Shown here: positions 47,583-56,387 of the stretch, in pieces | Layout: each line of letters opens with the position of its first letter | Numbering within the stretch: position 1 is the first letter of the stretch | NCBI RefSeq assembly: GCF_000005825.2 | Contig: NC_013791.2 | Location: 2,914,001-2,978,000, forward strand | Reading direction: 5' to 3' | Length of the DNA: 64,000 nt | Origin: Alkalihalophilus pseudofirmus OF4 | GTDB taxonomy: Bacteria; Bacillota; Bacilli; Bacillales; Bacillaceae_D | The notes under the pieces: model-generated | What the model saw: the letters and a program-made list of their open reading frames with translations, nothing else | What the model was told of the DNA's origin: nothing | Database searches by the model: none | Translations under genes and position numbers: made by a program

Positions 47583-47632
47583 ATTAGACACGTTTATTAG
47601 ACACGTTCATTATACGCGTTCATTGTTCGTTC
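47583..47632. repeat. Short tandem repeat, four copies of a 13-bp unit
   Basis: ATTAGACACGTTT, ATTAGACACGTTC, ATTATACGCGTTC and a shortened ATTGTTCGTTC follow head to tail. They lie between the divergent nrnA and ytpI genes, just upstream of the ytpI promoter. Confidence 0.75.
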
Positions 47633-47634
47633 AC

Positions 47635-47663
47635 TAGCAATTCACGTTAACTCACGCTACAAT
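47635..47663 (+). promoter_or_regulatory. Candidate promoter of ytpI
   Basis: TAGCAA (47635-47640), 17 bp, TACAAT (47658-47663). The -10 is good and the -35 poor. Confidence 0.45.
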
Positions 47664-47694
47664 AAATATAGCATATAGGGGAGGAAGTTGTAGC

Positions 47695-47982
47695 ATGGAT
47701 AAAGTGATGACAATTATTATTGTCTTTTCTGCGGTCTTTTTTATTTATAATAAAGTTAAAACATGGAAAACTCCTGAAGGTCTTTTGAAGCGTATTTACC
47801 AAACGAAGGCAAACATTTCAATCGGCTTTTTCTTGGTCGCAATCAGTATTAATCTCTTGATCGCTCCACGCAGTACGGTCGATGTGGTAGTAGGGATTGT
47901 GTTTCTTATTTTAGGTATAGCTAATGTTGTTTTAGGCTATAAAGCATACCGTCATTATATTCCGCAGCTAGATAATAAATAA
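47695..47982 (+). CDS. ytpI: YtpI-like membrane protein
   Basis: Membrane protein of 95 residues, three hydrophobic helices (VMTIIIVFSAVFFIYNKV; ISIGFFLVAISINLLIA-like; VDVVVGIVFLILGIANVVLGY), ending YKAYRHYIPQLDNK. YtpI family by size, topology and place between nrnA and ytoI. AGGGGAGGA lies upstream of the ATG. Function unknown. Confidence 0.82.
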   Translation: MDKVMTIIIVFSAVFFIYNKVKTWKTPEGLLKRIYQTKANISIGFFLVAISINLLIAPRSTVDVVVGIVFLILGIANVVLGYKAYRHYIPQLDNK

Positions 47983-47986
47983 ATGC

Positions 47987-48023
47987 AAAAAAGGCCAGTT
48001 AACGTTATGTTACCTGGCCTTTT
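47987..48023. terminator. Bidirectional terminator between ytpI and ytoI
   Basis: Stem AAAAAGGCCAG ... CTGGCCTTTT between convergent genes. Confidence 0.88.
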
Positions 48024-48026
48024 GGT

Positions 48027-49334
48027 TTATTCAATTAATTGCGCCATCATAAGAGCCTTACCTACTATTTCTCCCTCATGAAACATCTCTACATCAATTT
48101 TACCGTGTTTACGGCCGATTTCTAGCACTCTAGGCTGGATTACTATACGGCTTTCAATTTGAACAGGTTTAATGAAATATAACGTAATATTCTCAACAAC
48201 CAGATCACCTTTTTTATATTTACGCATAATTCGGCTGCCGGCTTCTGTCACTAGAGTCGTCATAACCCCATATGAGATCGTACCAAGCTGATTTGTCATT
48301 TGCGGTGTCACTTCACACTCATACGCATAATCAGAATCTATCATCTGCTCTTCTATGCGGCTTGTAACCGTATCTTCAATGGTTTCACCCACATGAGGCT
48401 GCCTTTGAATCATCTGCAGCGCTTTTAATACGTCTTGACGGCTGATGACTCCAATTAAGCGGCGCTGGCTATCGATAACTGGCAATAACTCAATGCCTTC
48501 CCACACCATTACATGTGCAACTGATGCCACCGATGTCCGTTCATTTACTGTAATGGGATTTTTCGTCATAACCTTCTCGATCGGTGTTTGCTTTGTTGCC
48601 CCTAATACGTCTTTTGCAGCAACCATCCCTTGAATACGCATATGTTCATCAATAACAGGATATCTGCTGTGACCTGTTTTCGAATTCAACTCATGCCATT
48701 TCTCCACTGCATTTGCTGTTGTCATATAATATGTATCCTGCAGTGGAATGAGAATATCATCGACGAGGATAATCTCTTTTTTGATGAGTTGATCATAGAT
48801 AGCCCGGTTAATCATCGCAGCCACTGTGAAGGTGTCATAACTTGTTGTGATAATAGGGAGATTTAATTCATCAGCGAGCTGTATAACTTCTTCACTCGTA
48901 TCAAAGCCGCCTGTTATTAATACAGCTGCGCCTGCTTCAAGGGCAAGCTTGTGACCTTGATAACGATTTCCTACGATTAATAAGTTTCCAGCCTCTACAT
49001 AACGCATCATCGCATCTAACTTCATAGCCCCAATCACAAAACGGTTAAGGGTTTTATGCAGTCCGTCTTTACCGCCTAAAACTTGTCCATCAACAATATT
49101 TACAATTTCAGCATATGTTAACTTTTCAATATTTTCTTTTTTCTTCTTTTCAATACGAATGGTTCCTACACGCTCAATCGTACTTACTAAACTTTGATTT
49201 TCAGCTTCTTTAATTGCACGATAAGCTGTCCCCTCGCTTACCTGAAGCGCTTTGGCAATTTGGCGGACTGAAATTTTCTCGCCTACTTCTAAATTTGAAA
49301 TGTATTCTAAAATTTGCTCATGCTTTGTAGCCAT
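48027..49334 (-). CDS. ytoI: CBS/DRTGG/hot-dog domain transcriptional regulator YtoI
   Basis: Multidomain protein of 435 residues. The N-terminal helix-turn-helix (KHEQILEYISNLEVGEKISV; LQVSEGTAYRAIKEAE) is followed by a DRTGG domain (about 75-180), two CBS domains (PVIDEHMRIQGMVAAKDVLG; LPVIDSQRRLIGVISRQDVL) and a C-terminal hot-dog fold (VVENITLYFIKPVQIESRI). CBS domains usually bind adenine nucleotides. The target genes are unknown. The start at MATKHEQIL has GGAGG 6 bp upstream. Confidence 0.9.
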   Translation of the reverse strand: MATKHEQILEYISNLEVGEKISVRQIAKALQVSEGTAYRAIKEAENQSLVSTIERVGTIRIEKKKKENIEKLTYAEIVNIVDGQVLGGKDGLHKTLNRFVIGAMKLDAMMRYVEAGNLLIVGNRYQGHKLALEAGAAVLITGGFDTSEEVIQLADELNLPIITTSYDTFTVAAMINRAIYDQLIKKEIILVDDILIPLQDTYYMTTANAVEKWHELNSKTGHSRYPVIDEHMRIQGMVAAKDVLGATKQTPIEKVMTKNPITVNERTSVASVAHVMVWEGIELLPVIDSQRRLIGVISRQDVLKALQMIQRQPHVGETIEDTVTSRIEEQMIDSDYAYECEVTPQMTNQLGTISYGVMTTLVTEAGSRIMRKYKKGDLVVENITLYFIKPVQIESRIVIQPRVLEIGRKHGKIDVEMFHEGEIVGKALMMAQLIE

Positions 49335-49440
49335 GATAGCCTCCACACATTCATTCTAATCAGCTGTACCAACATGTAATTGGGTAACTGTACTAGTCCT
49401 ATTATACGGCTGATAGAATACAGTATCAAGGCTATCTTCA

Positions 49441-49680
49441 TTAACCTCTTACTTTGACTTGCTTGCCTCTTGACACAGCTTGGCTCTTTTTCAGCTGAAC
49501 AGGCTTGCTGAATTGTGATAACAGTCCGTAGATATTTCCGCCGATCACAAGAAAACTAAAGGCTAGCCAGCTCCAAGCAAAAATTCCTGCCATGCCGCTT
49601 TCTTGAAAAGGGAGATACCCAAAACTGTAAATTAATAATGTGCTAGCAACTAGTAGACTGATGATAAGTCTCTGCTTCAA
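49441..49680 (-). CDS. Small two-helix membrane protein, unknown function
   Basis: Protein of 79 residues from a TTG start at 49678-49680 (MKQRLIISLLVASTLLI), 7 bp after GGAGG; the longer frame has no such site. Two hydrophobic helices (RLIISLLVASTLLIYSFGYL and AWSWLAFSFLVIGGNIYGLL) are followed by a basic tail (KKSQAVSRGKQVKVRG). It lies between ytkL and ytoI. I do not recognise the family. Confidence 0.65.
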   Translation of the reverse strand: MKQRLIISLLVASTLLIYSFGYLPFQESGMAGIFAWSWLAFSFLVIGGNIYGLLSQFSKPVQLKKSQAVSRGKQVKVRG

Positions 49681-49731
49681 CAAAGTCCCTCCTCGTTTTT
49701 CTTTTACTAGTACATATATGTCCATCGGCAT

Positions 49732-49768
49732 AAAAAAAGACCGAACAAGAGCATTCTCTTGTTCGGTC
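49732..49768 (-). terminator. Terminator of ytkL
   Basis: Minus-strand stem GACCGAACAAGAG / CTCTTGTTCGGTC with TTTTTTT, 10 bp after the ytkL stop. Confidence 0.9.
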
Positions 49769-49777
49769 CTATAATAC

Positions 49778-50461
49778 TTATACGTCCATTGACTCTCCCA
49801 CTTCTAACACTTTTCCTTTTTTACCTGATAGGTTATCAGCAAACTCGTGTGGGTCCTGTTCAATAACAGGGAATGTATTAAAGTGAATAGGAACGACCTG
49901 TTTGGCTTGAAGCCATTCAGCCGCCACACTTGCATCTTCAGGTCCCATTGTGAAATTATCGCCAATTGGTATAAATGCAAGATCAATCATATTGCGTTCT
50001 CCGATTAATTTCAAATCTGAGAACAGGGCGGTATCTCCCGCATGATAAATCGTTTTGCCTTCTGCTGATAGTAAAATTCCAGCTGGCATCCCTGTATAAA
50101 TAATCTCTTGTTTTTCTTCATCTGTATAAGCAGAGCCATGAAAAGCCTGAGTTAATTTAACTGTCCCAAAATCAAAGGTATGCGCTCCGCCAATATGCAT
50201 CGGGTGTACATTTACCCCTTTCCACCCTAAGTATGTAGCAAGTTCAAAAGGTGCAACGACTAACGCATCATTCCTTTTTGCAAGCTCAACTGTATCACCT
50301 ACATGGTCATTATGGCCATGAGTCAATAAGATTACATCTACTTCCAGCTTGTCTGCATCCAAGTCCGTTAACTCATTGCCCGAGATAAATGGATCGATAA
50401 TAATCTTTTTCCCATTTGCTTCAACTTGAACAACTGAATGGCCATGATAACTTACCTTCAT
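49778..50461 (-). CDS. ytkL: UPF0173 metal-dependent hydrolase YtkL
   Basis: Metallo-beta-lactamase-fold hydrolase, 227 residues. Metal ligands: [28 protein letters not shown] (HxHxDH), [22 protein letters not shown] and [15 protein letters not shown]. All appear intact. The UPF0173 family has no agreed substrate. The ATG lies 8 bp after AAGGAG. It has its own terminator. Confidence 0.92.
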   Translation of the reverse strand: MKVSYHGHSVVQVEANGKKIIIDPFISGNELTDLDADKLEVDVILLTHGHNDHVGDTVELAKRNDALVVAPFELATYLGWKGVNVHPMHIGGAHTFDFGTVKLTQAFHGSAYTDEEKQEIIYTGMPAGILLSAEGKTIYHAGDTALFSDLKLIGERNMIDLAFIPIGDNFTMGPEDASVAAEWLQAKQVVPIHFNTFPVIEQDPHEFADNLSGKKGKVLEVGESMDV

Positions 50462-50556
50462 TTAATGACACTCCTTAAGAAAATGTTTTCTTTGTTTTCC
50501 TTTACCTTTTCAACATTACAATTAAACCATTACACATAAACGTTAAAAATCCTGCC

Positions 50557-51411
50557 TTACTTTCCGTTTTCTCTGTTTACTTCAAAGAAGTTTTGTTTTT
50601 TTACTCCAGCCGTTTCAGTTACATAAGACGCTTCAATCACTGCACTTGAATCAACTGACATGACAACTTCTTTCAATTTTGGATACATAAAGCGGTTGGT
50701 TATACAATAGATGAGTAAACGTTCATCCCCTGTATACCCGCCTTGACCGTATAAATACGTAATTTGTACATCTAGTTCCTCTATAAGCTTTGCCCCCACT
50801 TCATGCGGGGCATCAGAGATAATCATTACCGATTTCCCTTGATTTAAACCATCAAGAACAAAATCAATTAACTTAGAAACAATATAAAATACAGCTACAC
50901 TGAACATGGCTTGCTCAAGAGAGAAAACAAATGCTGCTCCTGTTAAAATTACCGCATTTACAGCTAATAAGAAGGTGCTGATAGGTATATGAAACTTCCT
51001 TTGAGCCCAGACGGCAATCATTTCTGTTCCGTCTACTGCTCCTCCTGCCTTAACGACGAGTCCTACTCCTAATCCAAGCATAAGCCCTCCATATAAAACA
51101 ATCAGCACTTCAGACGATGTAATGGCTTGCATCGGAGCTAAAAGAGATAAGGCAATAGAAGTTACAGCGTTTGCATATAACGTGCGAATGATGAAACGCT
51201 TACCCATATACTTTCCGCAAAATAATAATGCAGGTATATTCAGTGCGAAATAAATCAGCCAAATAGGCACTCCAAATAAATAGTTACCCATTATAGCAAG
51301 AGCTGTGACCCCGCCATCGACAAGACTATTAGGAGCTAATATGAGCTCTAAGCCAGCCGCAACGATGATCGCACCAACTGTCAAGATTAAATAATCAATC
51401 AGTTTCTTCAT
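50557..51411 (-). CDS. YitT family membrane protein
   Basis: Membrane protein of 284 residues. DUF161-type membrane part (about 1-190, with AGLELILAPNSLVDGGVTALAI and GLGVGLVVKAGGAVDGTEMIAV) followed by a cytoplasmic DUF2179 domain (SVMIISDAPHEVGAKLIEEL; VTYLYGQGGYTG-like ITYLYGQGGYTGDERLLIYC). Bacilli carry several paralogues (YitT, YpjC, YqfU, YvjA, YxkD), so no single symbol is given. Role unknown, transport suspected. Confidence 0.88.
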   Translation of the reverse strand: MKKLIDYLILTVGAIIVAAGLELILAPNSLVDGGVTALAIMGNYLFGVPIWLIYFALNIPALLFCGKYMGKRFIIRTLYANAVTSIALSLLAPMQAITSSEVLIVLYGGLMLGLGVGLVVKAGGAVDGTEMIAVWAQRKFHIPISTFLLAVNAVILTGAAFVFSLEQAMFSVAVFYIVSKLIDFVLDGLNQGKSVMIISDAPHEVGAKLIEELDVQITYLYGQGGYTGDERLLIYCITNRFMYPKLKEVVMSVDSSAVIEASYVTETAGVKKQNFFEVNRENGK

Positions 51412-51486
51412 CCACTTCTCCTCTTAACCCTTTCTCCTATTCATTTTACCATACATCCCACTACTAAGAATAATCAGACAAACTAC

Positions 51487-51524
51487 AAAAAAATAAAGCT
51501 GCCTGAATGACGGCAGCTTTATTC
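51487..51524 (-). terminator. Terminator of the YusW-like gene
   Basis: Minus-strand stem AATAAAGCTGCC / GGCAGCTTTATT with TTTTTTG; the gene's stop codon is in the 5' arm. Confidence 0.88.
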
Positions 51525-51896
51525 TTCAGTCCATACCCATGTATAAAGTTTGTTCTCTTCATTCATATATCGAATATCTACCTTACTCACATTTGGATGA
51601 ATTTGCTTTAATTCACGCACCATCGCATCAATTGCAGCATCTTCTTCTAAATTGATCAGCGAGACGAGACGAGTAACCTTTTGTTTCGCTTCCGCTCCCC
51701 TCTCGACATGGTTTCCTTCCTCGTACTCATAATAATCAGGATTATCAAATTCGTATTCATAGGTTACATCCTGCTCTGTAATCGTCACTCTAAAAGAAAG
51801 AGGACCCATTACATTTGCCGCTGAACTTGTAGTCGCACTCAAAAATAAGAATAAGAAACCCATGGATAAAATGATCGGGATCAATTTATTATTCAA
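51519..51896 (-). CDS. YusW-like exported or lipid-free secreted protein
   Basis: Protein of 125 residues with a signal peptide: basic start MNNKLIPI, hydrophobic core ILSMGFLFLFLSATT and a probable cleavage site after SSAA. The mature part is acidic, with VTITEQDVTYEYEFDNPDYYEYE, and ends MNEENKLYTWVWTEE. This fits the YusW-like family (small secreted or lipoproteins), but no lipobox Cys is seen. It lies between a YitT gene and an SDR gene. Function unknown. Confidence 0.75.
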   Translation of the reverse strand: MNNKLIPIILSMGFLFLFLSATTSSAANVMGPLSFRVTITEQDVTYEYEFDNPDYYEYEEGNHVERGAEAKQKVTRLVSLINLEEDAAIDAMVRELKQIHPNVSKVDIRYMNEENKLYTWVWTEE

Positions 51897-51949
51897 TGAT
51901 TATCACCTCACTAGTAATGTGTGAAGATCATTGGATGATTATACATATT

Positions 51950-52708
51950 TTAACGGTAACGGTGTATGACATCTACTCCGCCGGTTACTTCTACGACCGT
52001 TCCTGTTACCATATCAGCATCTTCTTCACATAAAAAGAGGACCGTTCTCGCAATATCTTCTCCTGTACCTGAGCGGCCAATCGGCGTGTCTGAATCAGGA
52101 TGCTCCCTAGCTTCTTTGATCGTCGACTCTTTCATCTCACCAAGAATATTACCCGGGCAGACCATATTAGCTGTGATACCGTATTCTGCTTCTTCTATTG
52201 AGATGGTTTTCATTAAAGAGACTAAGCCTACTTTTGCTGCAGCGTATGCCGAACGATAGATCCAACCCGGGGCACTGTTTGCCCCTTGAAATCCATACAT
52301 CACGATACGTCCGTATTGTTGCTTTCGCATGATTGGAACAACATGTTTTAAAAGATGATAGACGGCGCTTAGGTTACCTTCAATCATCTCATACCATTCT
52401 TCTTCGTCATAATCAATCAGTTTTTTTCTCTCAAATACGTAAGGGCCGGCATTATTAATTAATAAATCAATTCTCCCAAATCGACTAAATGCTTCTGCGA
52501 CAGCCCTCTTACTATCTTCTTTATTTGTCACATCCGCTTGAACGAATTGAAGACGGTTTAAGTCTCCCTTCCACTTTTCTTTCATTTTAAGAACAGCTTC
52601 TTCATCACTTCTATATGTAATCGTAACTGAATATCCACTTTTTAATAAACCTTCTGTCACTTGAACACCTAATCCTTTAGTTCCTGCTGTGATTAACGCA
52701 TGCCTCAT
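51950..52708 (-). CDS. Short-chain dehydrogenase/reductase
   Basis: NAD(P)-dependent SDR of 252 residues. Cofactor motif TAGTKGLGVQVTEGLL (TGxxxGxG form), LLINNAGPYVF (NNAG), and the catalytic Tyr and Lys in YRSAYAAAKVGL. The C-terminus has MVTGTVVEVTGGVDV, a FabG-like closing. The start at MRHALITAGTKG has GAGGGG upstream. A related SDR, YtkK, occurs at this place in B. subtilis as I remember it. The substrate is unknown. Confidence 0.88.
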   Translation of the reverse strand: MRHALITAGTKGLGVQVTEGLLKSGYSVTITYRSDEEAVLKMKEKWKGDLNRLQFVQADVTNKEDSKRAVAEAFSRFGRIDLLINNAGPYVFERKKLIDYDEEEWYEMIEGNLSAVYHLLKHVVPIMRKQQYGRIVMYGFQGANSAPGWIYRSAYAAAKVGLVSLMKTISIEEAEYGITANMVCPGNILGEMKESTIKEAREHPDSDTPIGRSGTGEDIARTVLFLCEEDADMVTGTVVEVTGGVDVIHRYR

Positions 52709-52876
52709 TAAGCATTCCCCTCTCAAGTCAAGCTTTATATCATTCGTTACTATTTATTCGCTTATTTAATTTATCAACTGCTATTTGATCATACTATTTA
52801 TCAAATTCAATGTAAAAAAAGATGATTCTTTATGTAGTTCGTTCGCTGTCTCTATGTATGATTCCTTCTCCAACCG

Positions 52877-52918
52877 AAAAAAAAGCACGTCTTCTGCCTA
52901 TAAGCAGAGACGCGCTTT
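52877..52918 (-). terminator. Terminator of the DUF4025-like gene
   Basis: Minus-strand stem AAGCGCGTCTCTGCT / GGCAGAAGACGTGCTT with eight Ts, 7 bp after the stop codon at 52925. The remaining gap 52709-52876 holds the SDR promoter region and nothing else recognised. Confidence 0.85.
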
Positions 52919-52924
52919 CTCTTG

Positions 52925-53092
52925 TTACGTTAATTGACCATCCTCAAAATCTTCCTGTTGCTGATCATTCTCACCTGTATTTGCCTTAGGAGTTTCATTT
53001 GTGCCAGCATAATAAGCGTTCATCACTTGATCATGGACAGCATTTACCCCTTTTTCATCATACAAAGAATTACTTAGCTTATGCTCTTTCAT
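52925..53092 (-). CDS. DUF4025/YozQ-like small protein
   Basis: Frame of 55 residues from ATG 53090-53092 to TAA 52925-52927, with GGAGAG about 11 bp upstream. The core EKGVNAVHDQVMNAYYAGT resembles the DUF4025 motif (GLATTHEQVSDTYMEGT as I recall it). The C-terminal tail is Gln/Glu/Asp-rich (ENDQQQEDFEDGQLT). It is soluble and has its own terminator downstream. Such small proteins are common in bacilli and have no known function. Confidence 0.7.
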   Translation of the reverse strand: MKEHKLSNSLYDEKGVNAVHDQVMNAYYAGTNETPKANTGENDQQQEDFEDGQLT

Positions 53093-53158
53093 CGTTCAAG
53101 TCACTCTCCTCTCATAAAGATATGTTTAGTATGAGCAACTTAAACGAGTATTATGTTT

Positions 53159-54553
53159 TTATGCTAGAGTTTCTTCTTTTACCTGTAAGATCTTATCTGC
53201 TTTAGTAAGTGCCAGTTTAACCTGCTCAAATCCTGTCCCGCCAGCACTATTTCTTCTAGCTACAACCGTTTTTGGCTGCAGAACCTCAAAGATATCCTCT
53301 GAAAATAAATCACTAGCTTGTTTGTATTCTTCAATCGTTAAATCGAGCAAATACACACCTTTTTCAATCGCTGTGAGCACCAGTTTCCCCACTACTTCAT
53401 GCGCTTCACGGAAAGGCATTCCTTTTGTAGCTAAGTAATCAGCAAGCTCTGTAGCATTTGAAAAATCTTGGTGAACGGCTTTTTCCATCGTTTCATTATT
53501 TACTGTCATCGTATCAATCATACCGGCAAAGATATTTAGCGACCCTTTTACTGTTTCAACGGCATCAAACATACCTTCCTTATCTTCTTGCATATCCTTG
53601 TTGTATGCCAGAGGAAGTCCCTTTAATACTGTAAGCAAAGAAAAAAGGCTGCCATATACTCGGCCGGTTTTTCCACGAATCAATTCAGCCATATCTGGAT
53701 TTTTCTTTTGCGGCATAATACTGCTTCCTGTTGCAAAGCTGTCGTCCATCTCAATGAATTGAAATTCTTGTGAAGACCATAAGATTAACTCTTCACAAAG
53801 ACGTGACAAATGCATCATCAGTGTAGCAGAGGAGCTCAAAAATTCTACAATGAAATCACGATCACTGACGGCATCCAAACTATTTTGATAAATTCCATCA
53901 AACCCTAATAATTCAGCTGAATATTCACGGTCGATCGGAAAGGTTGTTCCTGCTAATGCCCCCGCACCTAAAGGAGAAATATTAACACGCTTTAGGCTGT
54001 CTTCATAGCGGCTGAAATCACGCTCAAGCATCCAAAAATAGGCCAATAGATGATGAGCAAATGATACAGGCTGGGCACGTTGAAGATGCGTATAACCTGG
54101 TATTAATGTTTCTACATGCTGCTTCGCTTGGTTCACAAGAGCTTGTTGTACATTTCTTACGGCACCCATAATCTCATTCGTTTCATTGCGCAAGTATAAG
54201 TGCATATCTGTTGCTACTTGGTCATTTCTGCTTCGTCCTGTATGAAGTTTGCCGCCTACTGGTCCAATTTCATCAATTAACAGCTTCTCTAGGTTTAAGT
54301 GAATATCTTCATTTTGAACAGAAAACTCTAGTTCACCTGCATCAGCTTTTTTCTGAAGAGTCTTAAGACCTTCTGTAATCTGCTCAACCTCATCTGCAGG
54401 CAGAATTCCACATTTGCCTAACATCGCTACATGGGCAAGACTTCCAGTTAGATCTTCTTTTACTAATTTTTGATCAAAGCCGATCGATGCACCGAATGCA
54501 TCGACCCACTCTTCTGCCGTTTTTGTAAAACGACCTCCCCACAGCTTACTCAC
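53159..54553 (-). CDS. argH: Argininosuccinate lyase
   Basis: Final step of arginine synthesis: argininosuccinate to arginine and fumarate. Protein of 464 residues from a GTG at 54551-54553 ([16 protein letters not shown]), 9 bp after GGAGG. The superfamily signature [20 protein letters not shown] holds the catalytic Ser loop; [19 protein letters not shown] and [20 protein letters not shown] are also clear. Its start overlaps the argG stop by 4 bp (GTGA). Confidence 0.97.
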   Translation of the reverse strand: MSKLWGGRFTKTAEEWVDAFGASIGFDQKLVKEDLTGSLAHVAMLGKCGILPADEVEQITEGLKTLQKKADAGELEFSVQNEDIHLNLEKLLIDEIGPVGGKLHTGRSRNDQVATDMHLYLRNETNEIMGAVRNVQQALVNQAKQHVETLIPGYTHLQRAQPVSFAHHLLAYFWMLERDFSRYEDSLKRVNISPLGAGALAGTTFPIDREYSAELLGFDGIYQNSLDAVSDRDFIVEFLSSSATLMMHLSRLCEELILWSSQEFQFIEMDDSFATGSSIMPQKKNPDMAELIRGKTGRVYGSLFSLLTVLKGLPLAYNKDMQEDKEGMFDAVETVKGSLNIFAGMIDTMTVNNETMEKAVHQDFSNATELADYLATKGMPFREAHEVVGKLVLTAIEKGVYLLDLTIEEYKQASDLFSEDIFEVLQPKTVVARRNSAGGTGFEQVKLALTKADKILQVKEETLA

Positions 54554-55761
54554 AGCTTTACTGCCTCCTTCTGTTTGTTCACAATGCTGTGCACTTTCGT
54601 TGGAAGACCCCAAAGTGAGATGAAGCCGACTGCTGCATTATGATCAAATTCATCGTCTGGTGTATAAGTCGCAAGCTTCTCATCATATAAAGAGAAATCA
54701 GATTTACGTCCTTCTACAACCGCATGCCCTTTAAACAGCTTCACACGAACAACGCCTGTCACAGACTTTTGTGTCTCTTTTAGGAAGGCTTGAATAGCTG
54801 GCTGTAATGGTGAGAACCATAGACCTTCATAAATTAGTTCCGTTAACTTTTTCTCCACTACCGGTTTAAAGTGCGCTACCTCTTTAGGAAGCGTTAAATC
54901 TTCTAGCTCTTTATGGGCTTTGATTAACGTCATCGCACCTGGGCACTCATACACTTCACGTGATTTAATTCCTACAAGACGGTTTTCTACATGATCAATA
55001 CGTCCAACACCATGCTTACCTGCTATGTCATTAAGCTTTAAGATTAACTCATCTAATTGATAAGGTGCTCCATCAATGCTTACAGGAACCCCTTTATCAA
55101 ATCCAATTTCAATTACATCCGCTGTATCAGGAGCATTTTCAATTGAAGCTGTAAGCTCATATGCCCCTTCAGGAGGTGTTGCCCATGGATCTTCTAAGAT
55201 GCCACACTCATTACTGCGTCCCCATAGGTTTTGATCAACAGAATATGGATTATCTAAATCAACTGGGATCGGGATATTATGTTTTTTTGCATATTCGATT
55301 TCTTCATCACGAGACCATGCCCACTCACGCACCGGCGCTAACACTTCTAAGTTTGGATTCAAAGCTTGAATGGACACTTCAAAACGAACTTGGTCATTCC
55401 CTTTTCCTGTACATCCATGCGCAACTGCGGTCGCTCCAGTTTGCTCAGCGATCTCTACAAGCTTTTTAGAGATTAGCGGACGTGATAGAGCAGATACTAA
55501 TGGATATTTTTGCTCATATAATGCATGTGCTTGCAAGGCAGGAAGTACAAATTCTTCTGCATACTCTTTCTTTGCATCAATTGTATACGATTGACTTGCT
55601 CCTACTTTTAATGCTTTCTCTTTTACAAAATCTAAATCTTTCCCTTCACCCACGTCTAAACCAACTGCAATGACATCATACCCTTTATCTGATAACCATT
55701 TAATTGCTACTGATGTATCTAGACCACCTGAATATGCTAAAACTACTTTTTTCTTTGTCAT
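54550..55761 (-). CDS. argG: Argininosuccinate synthase
   Basis: Joins citrulline and aspartate with ATP. Protein of 403 residues. N-type ATP pyrophosphatase motif [31 protein letters not shown], and [23 protein letters not shown]. First gene of argGH. TTGGAGGG lies 9 bp before the ATG. ARG-box-like palindromes lie just upstream, suggesting control by ArgR/AhrC. Confidence 0.97.
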   Translation of the reverse strand: MTKKKVVLAYSGGLDTSVAIKWLSDKGYDVIAVGLDVGEGKDLDFVKEKALKVGASQSYTIDAKKEYAEEFVLPALQAHALYEQKYPLVSALSRPLISKKLVEIAEQTGATAVAHGCTGKGNDQVRFEVSIQALNPNLEVLAPVREWAWSRDEEIEYAKKHNIPIPVDLDNPYSVDQNLWGRSNECGILEDPWATPPEGAYELTASIENAPDTADVIEIGFDKGVPVSIDGAPYQLDELILKLNDIAGKHGVGRIDHVENRLVGIKSREVYECPGAMTLIKAHKELEDLTLPKEVAHFKPVVEKKLTELIYEGLWFSPLQPAIQAFLKETQKSVTGVVRVKLFKGHAVVEGRKSDFSLYDEKLATYTPDDEFDHNAAVGFISLWGLPTKVHSIVNKQKEAVKL

Positions 55762-55777
55762 TTTACATTCCCTCCAA

Positions 55778-55815
55778 ATGAATATTCATACTTCTGTTAT
55801 TATTTTTATGCATTT
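55778..55815 (-). promoter_or_regulatory. ARG-box-like operators upstream of argG
   Basis: Perfect palindrome ATGAATATTCAT (55778-55789), and further upstream ATGCATAAAAATAATAA on the minus strand (55796-55812). Both resemble the AhrC/ArgR box (CATGAATAAAAATKCAAK). They adjoin the argG ribosome binding site. Upstream, 55820-55861 holds a hairpin GGTGA ... TCACC flanked by two TTGTATAAAA copies. The rest to 56010 contains the promoter region of the plus-strand gene. Confidence 0.6.
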
Positions 55816-56010
55816 CTTTGTATAAAAGGAGGTGACTTCTATTCATCACCTTTTGTATAAAACCAAACAACTAACTTATTAATATACAAAATACTTTACC
55901 AACGATTCTCCATTTTGGCAAGGGGTATTTTTAATTTTTTCTAAATGATATTTAATTGATCGTGACTTTCACTCAGGGATTTCGTTACAATATAAGAGAG
56001 GGGTGATGAA

Positions 56011-56316
56011 ATGGACGTTGAATTTGTATACGATGAGCGTTTAAAGATTTCTCTTCCTCGATTTCATACAGCTTGGGATGAACTTGAGGAGATAAGACAA
56101 GCTCAAATTCTTCGTATGTGGGAAGAGATTCGCGGTAATATCCCAGAGCGTATTAAAGAATTAGAAGAGCTCATTAACGAAAAGAATGCTGCTTTATCAG
56201 AAGAGATGAATTTTGAACATTCTTGTCTTCTTAATACGGAAATAGCAGAATTAGCATCCATTATTAACGATCTCTGGATATGGTTTAGATTAAATCCTTC
56301 GCTGTCTAAGGGATGA
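56011..56316 (+). CDS. Small helical protein, unknown function
   Basis: Soluble acidic protein of 101 residues starting MDVEFVYDERLKISLPRFHTAW, 6 bp after AGAGGGGTG. The middle is a long amphipathic helix or coiled coil (ERIKELEELINEKNAALSEEM). The C-terminus ends NDLWIWFRLNPSLSKG. A -10 box TACAAT at 55989-55994 is upstream. Single gene on the plus strand between argG and an EcsC gene, with its own terminator. Family not recognised. Confidence 0.7.
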   Translation: MDVEFVYDERLKISLPRFHTAWDELEEIRQAQILRMWEEIRGNIPERIKELEELINEKNAALSEEMNFEHSCLLNTEIAELASIINDLWIWFRLNPSLSKG

Positions 56317-56340
56317 GCCCTTAACTATAAGCCTCCTAAT

Positions 56341-56382
56341 AAAAAACTCGTCTTGAAGTAGTATATCAAGACGAGTTTTTTC
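56341..56382. terminator. Bidirectional terminator between the 56 kb orphan and the EcsC gene
   Basis: Stem AAAAAACTCGTCTTGA / TCAAGACGAGTTTTTT between convergent genes. Confidence 0.92.
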
Positions 56383-56387
56383 TATGC

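Noticed and set aside
55822-55875. Plus-strand 17-codon frame (GTG start) overlapping an AAGGAGG at the argG upstream region
   Set aside because: The ribosome binding site overlaps the start codon, and the purine stretch is one arm of a hairpin.
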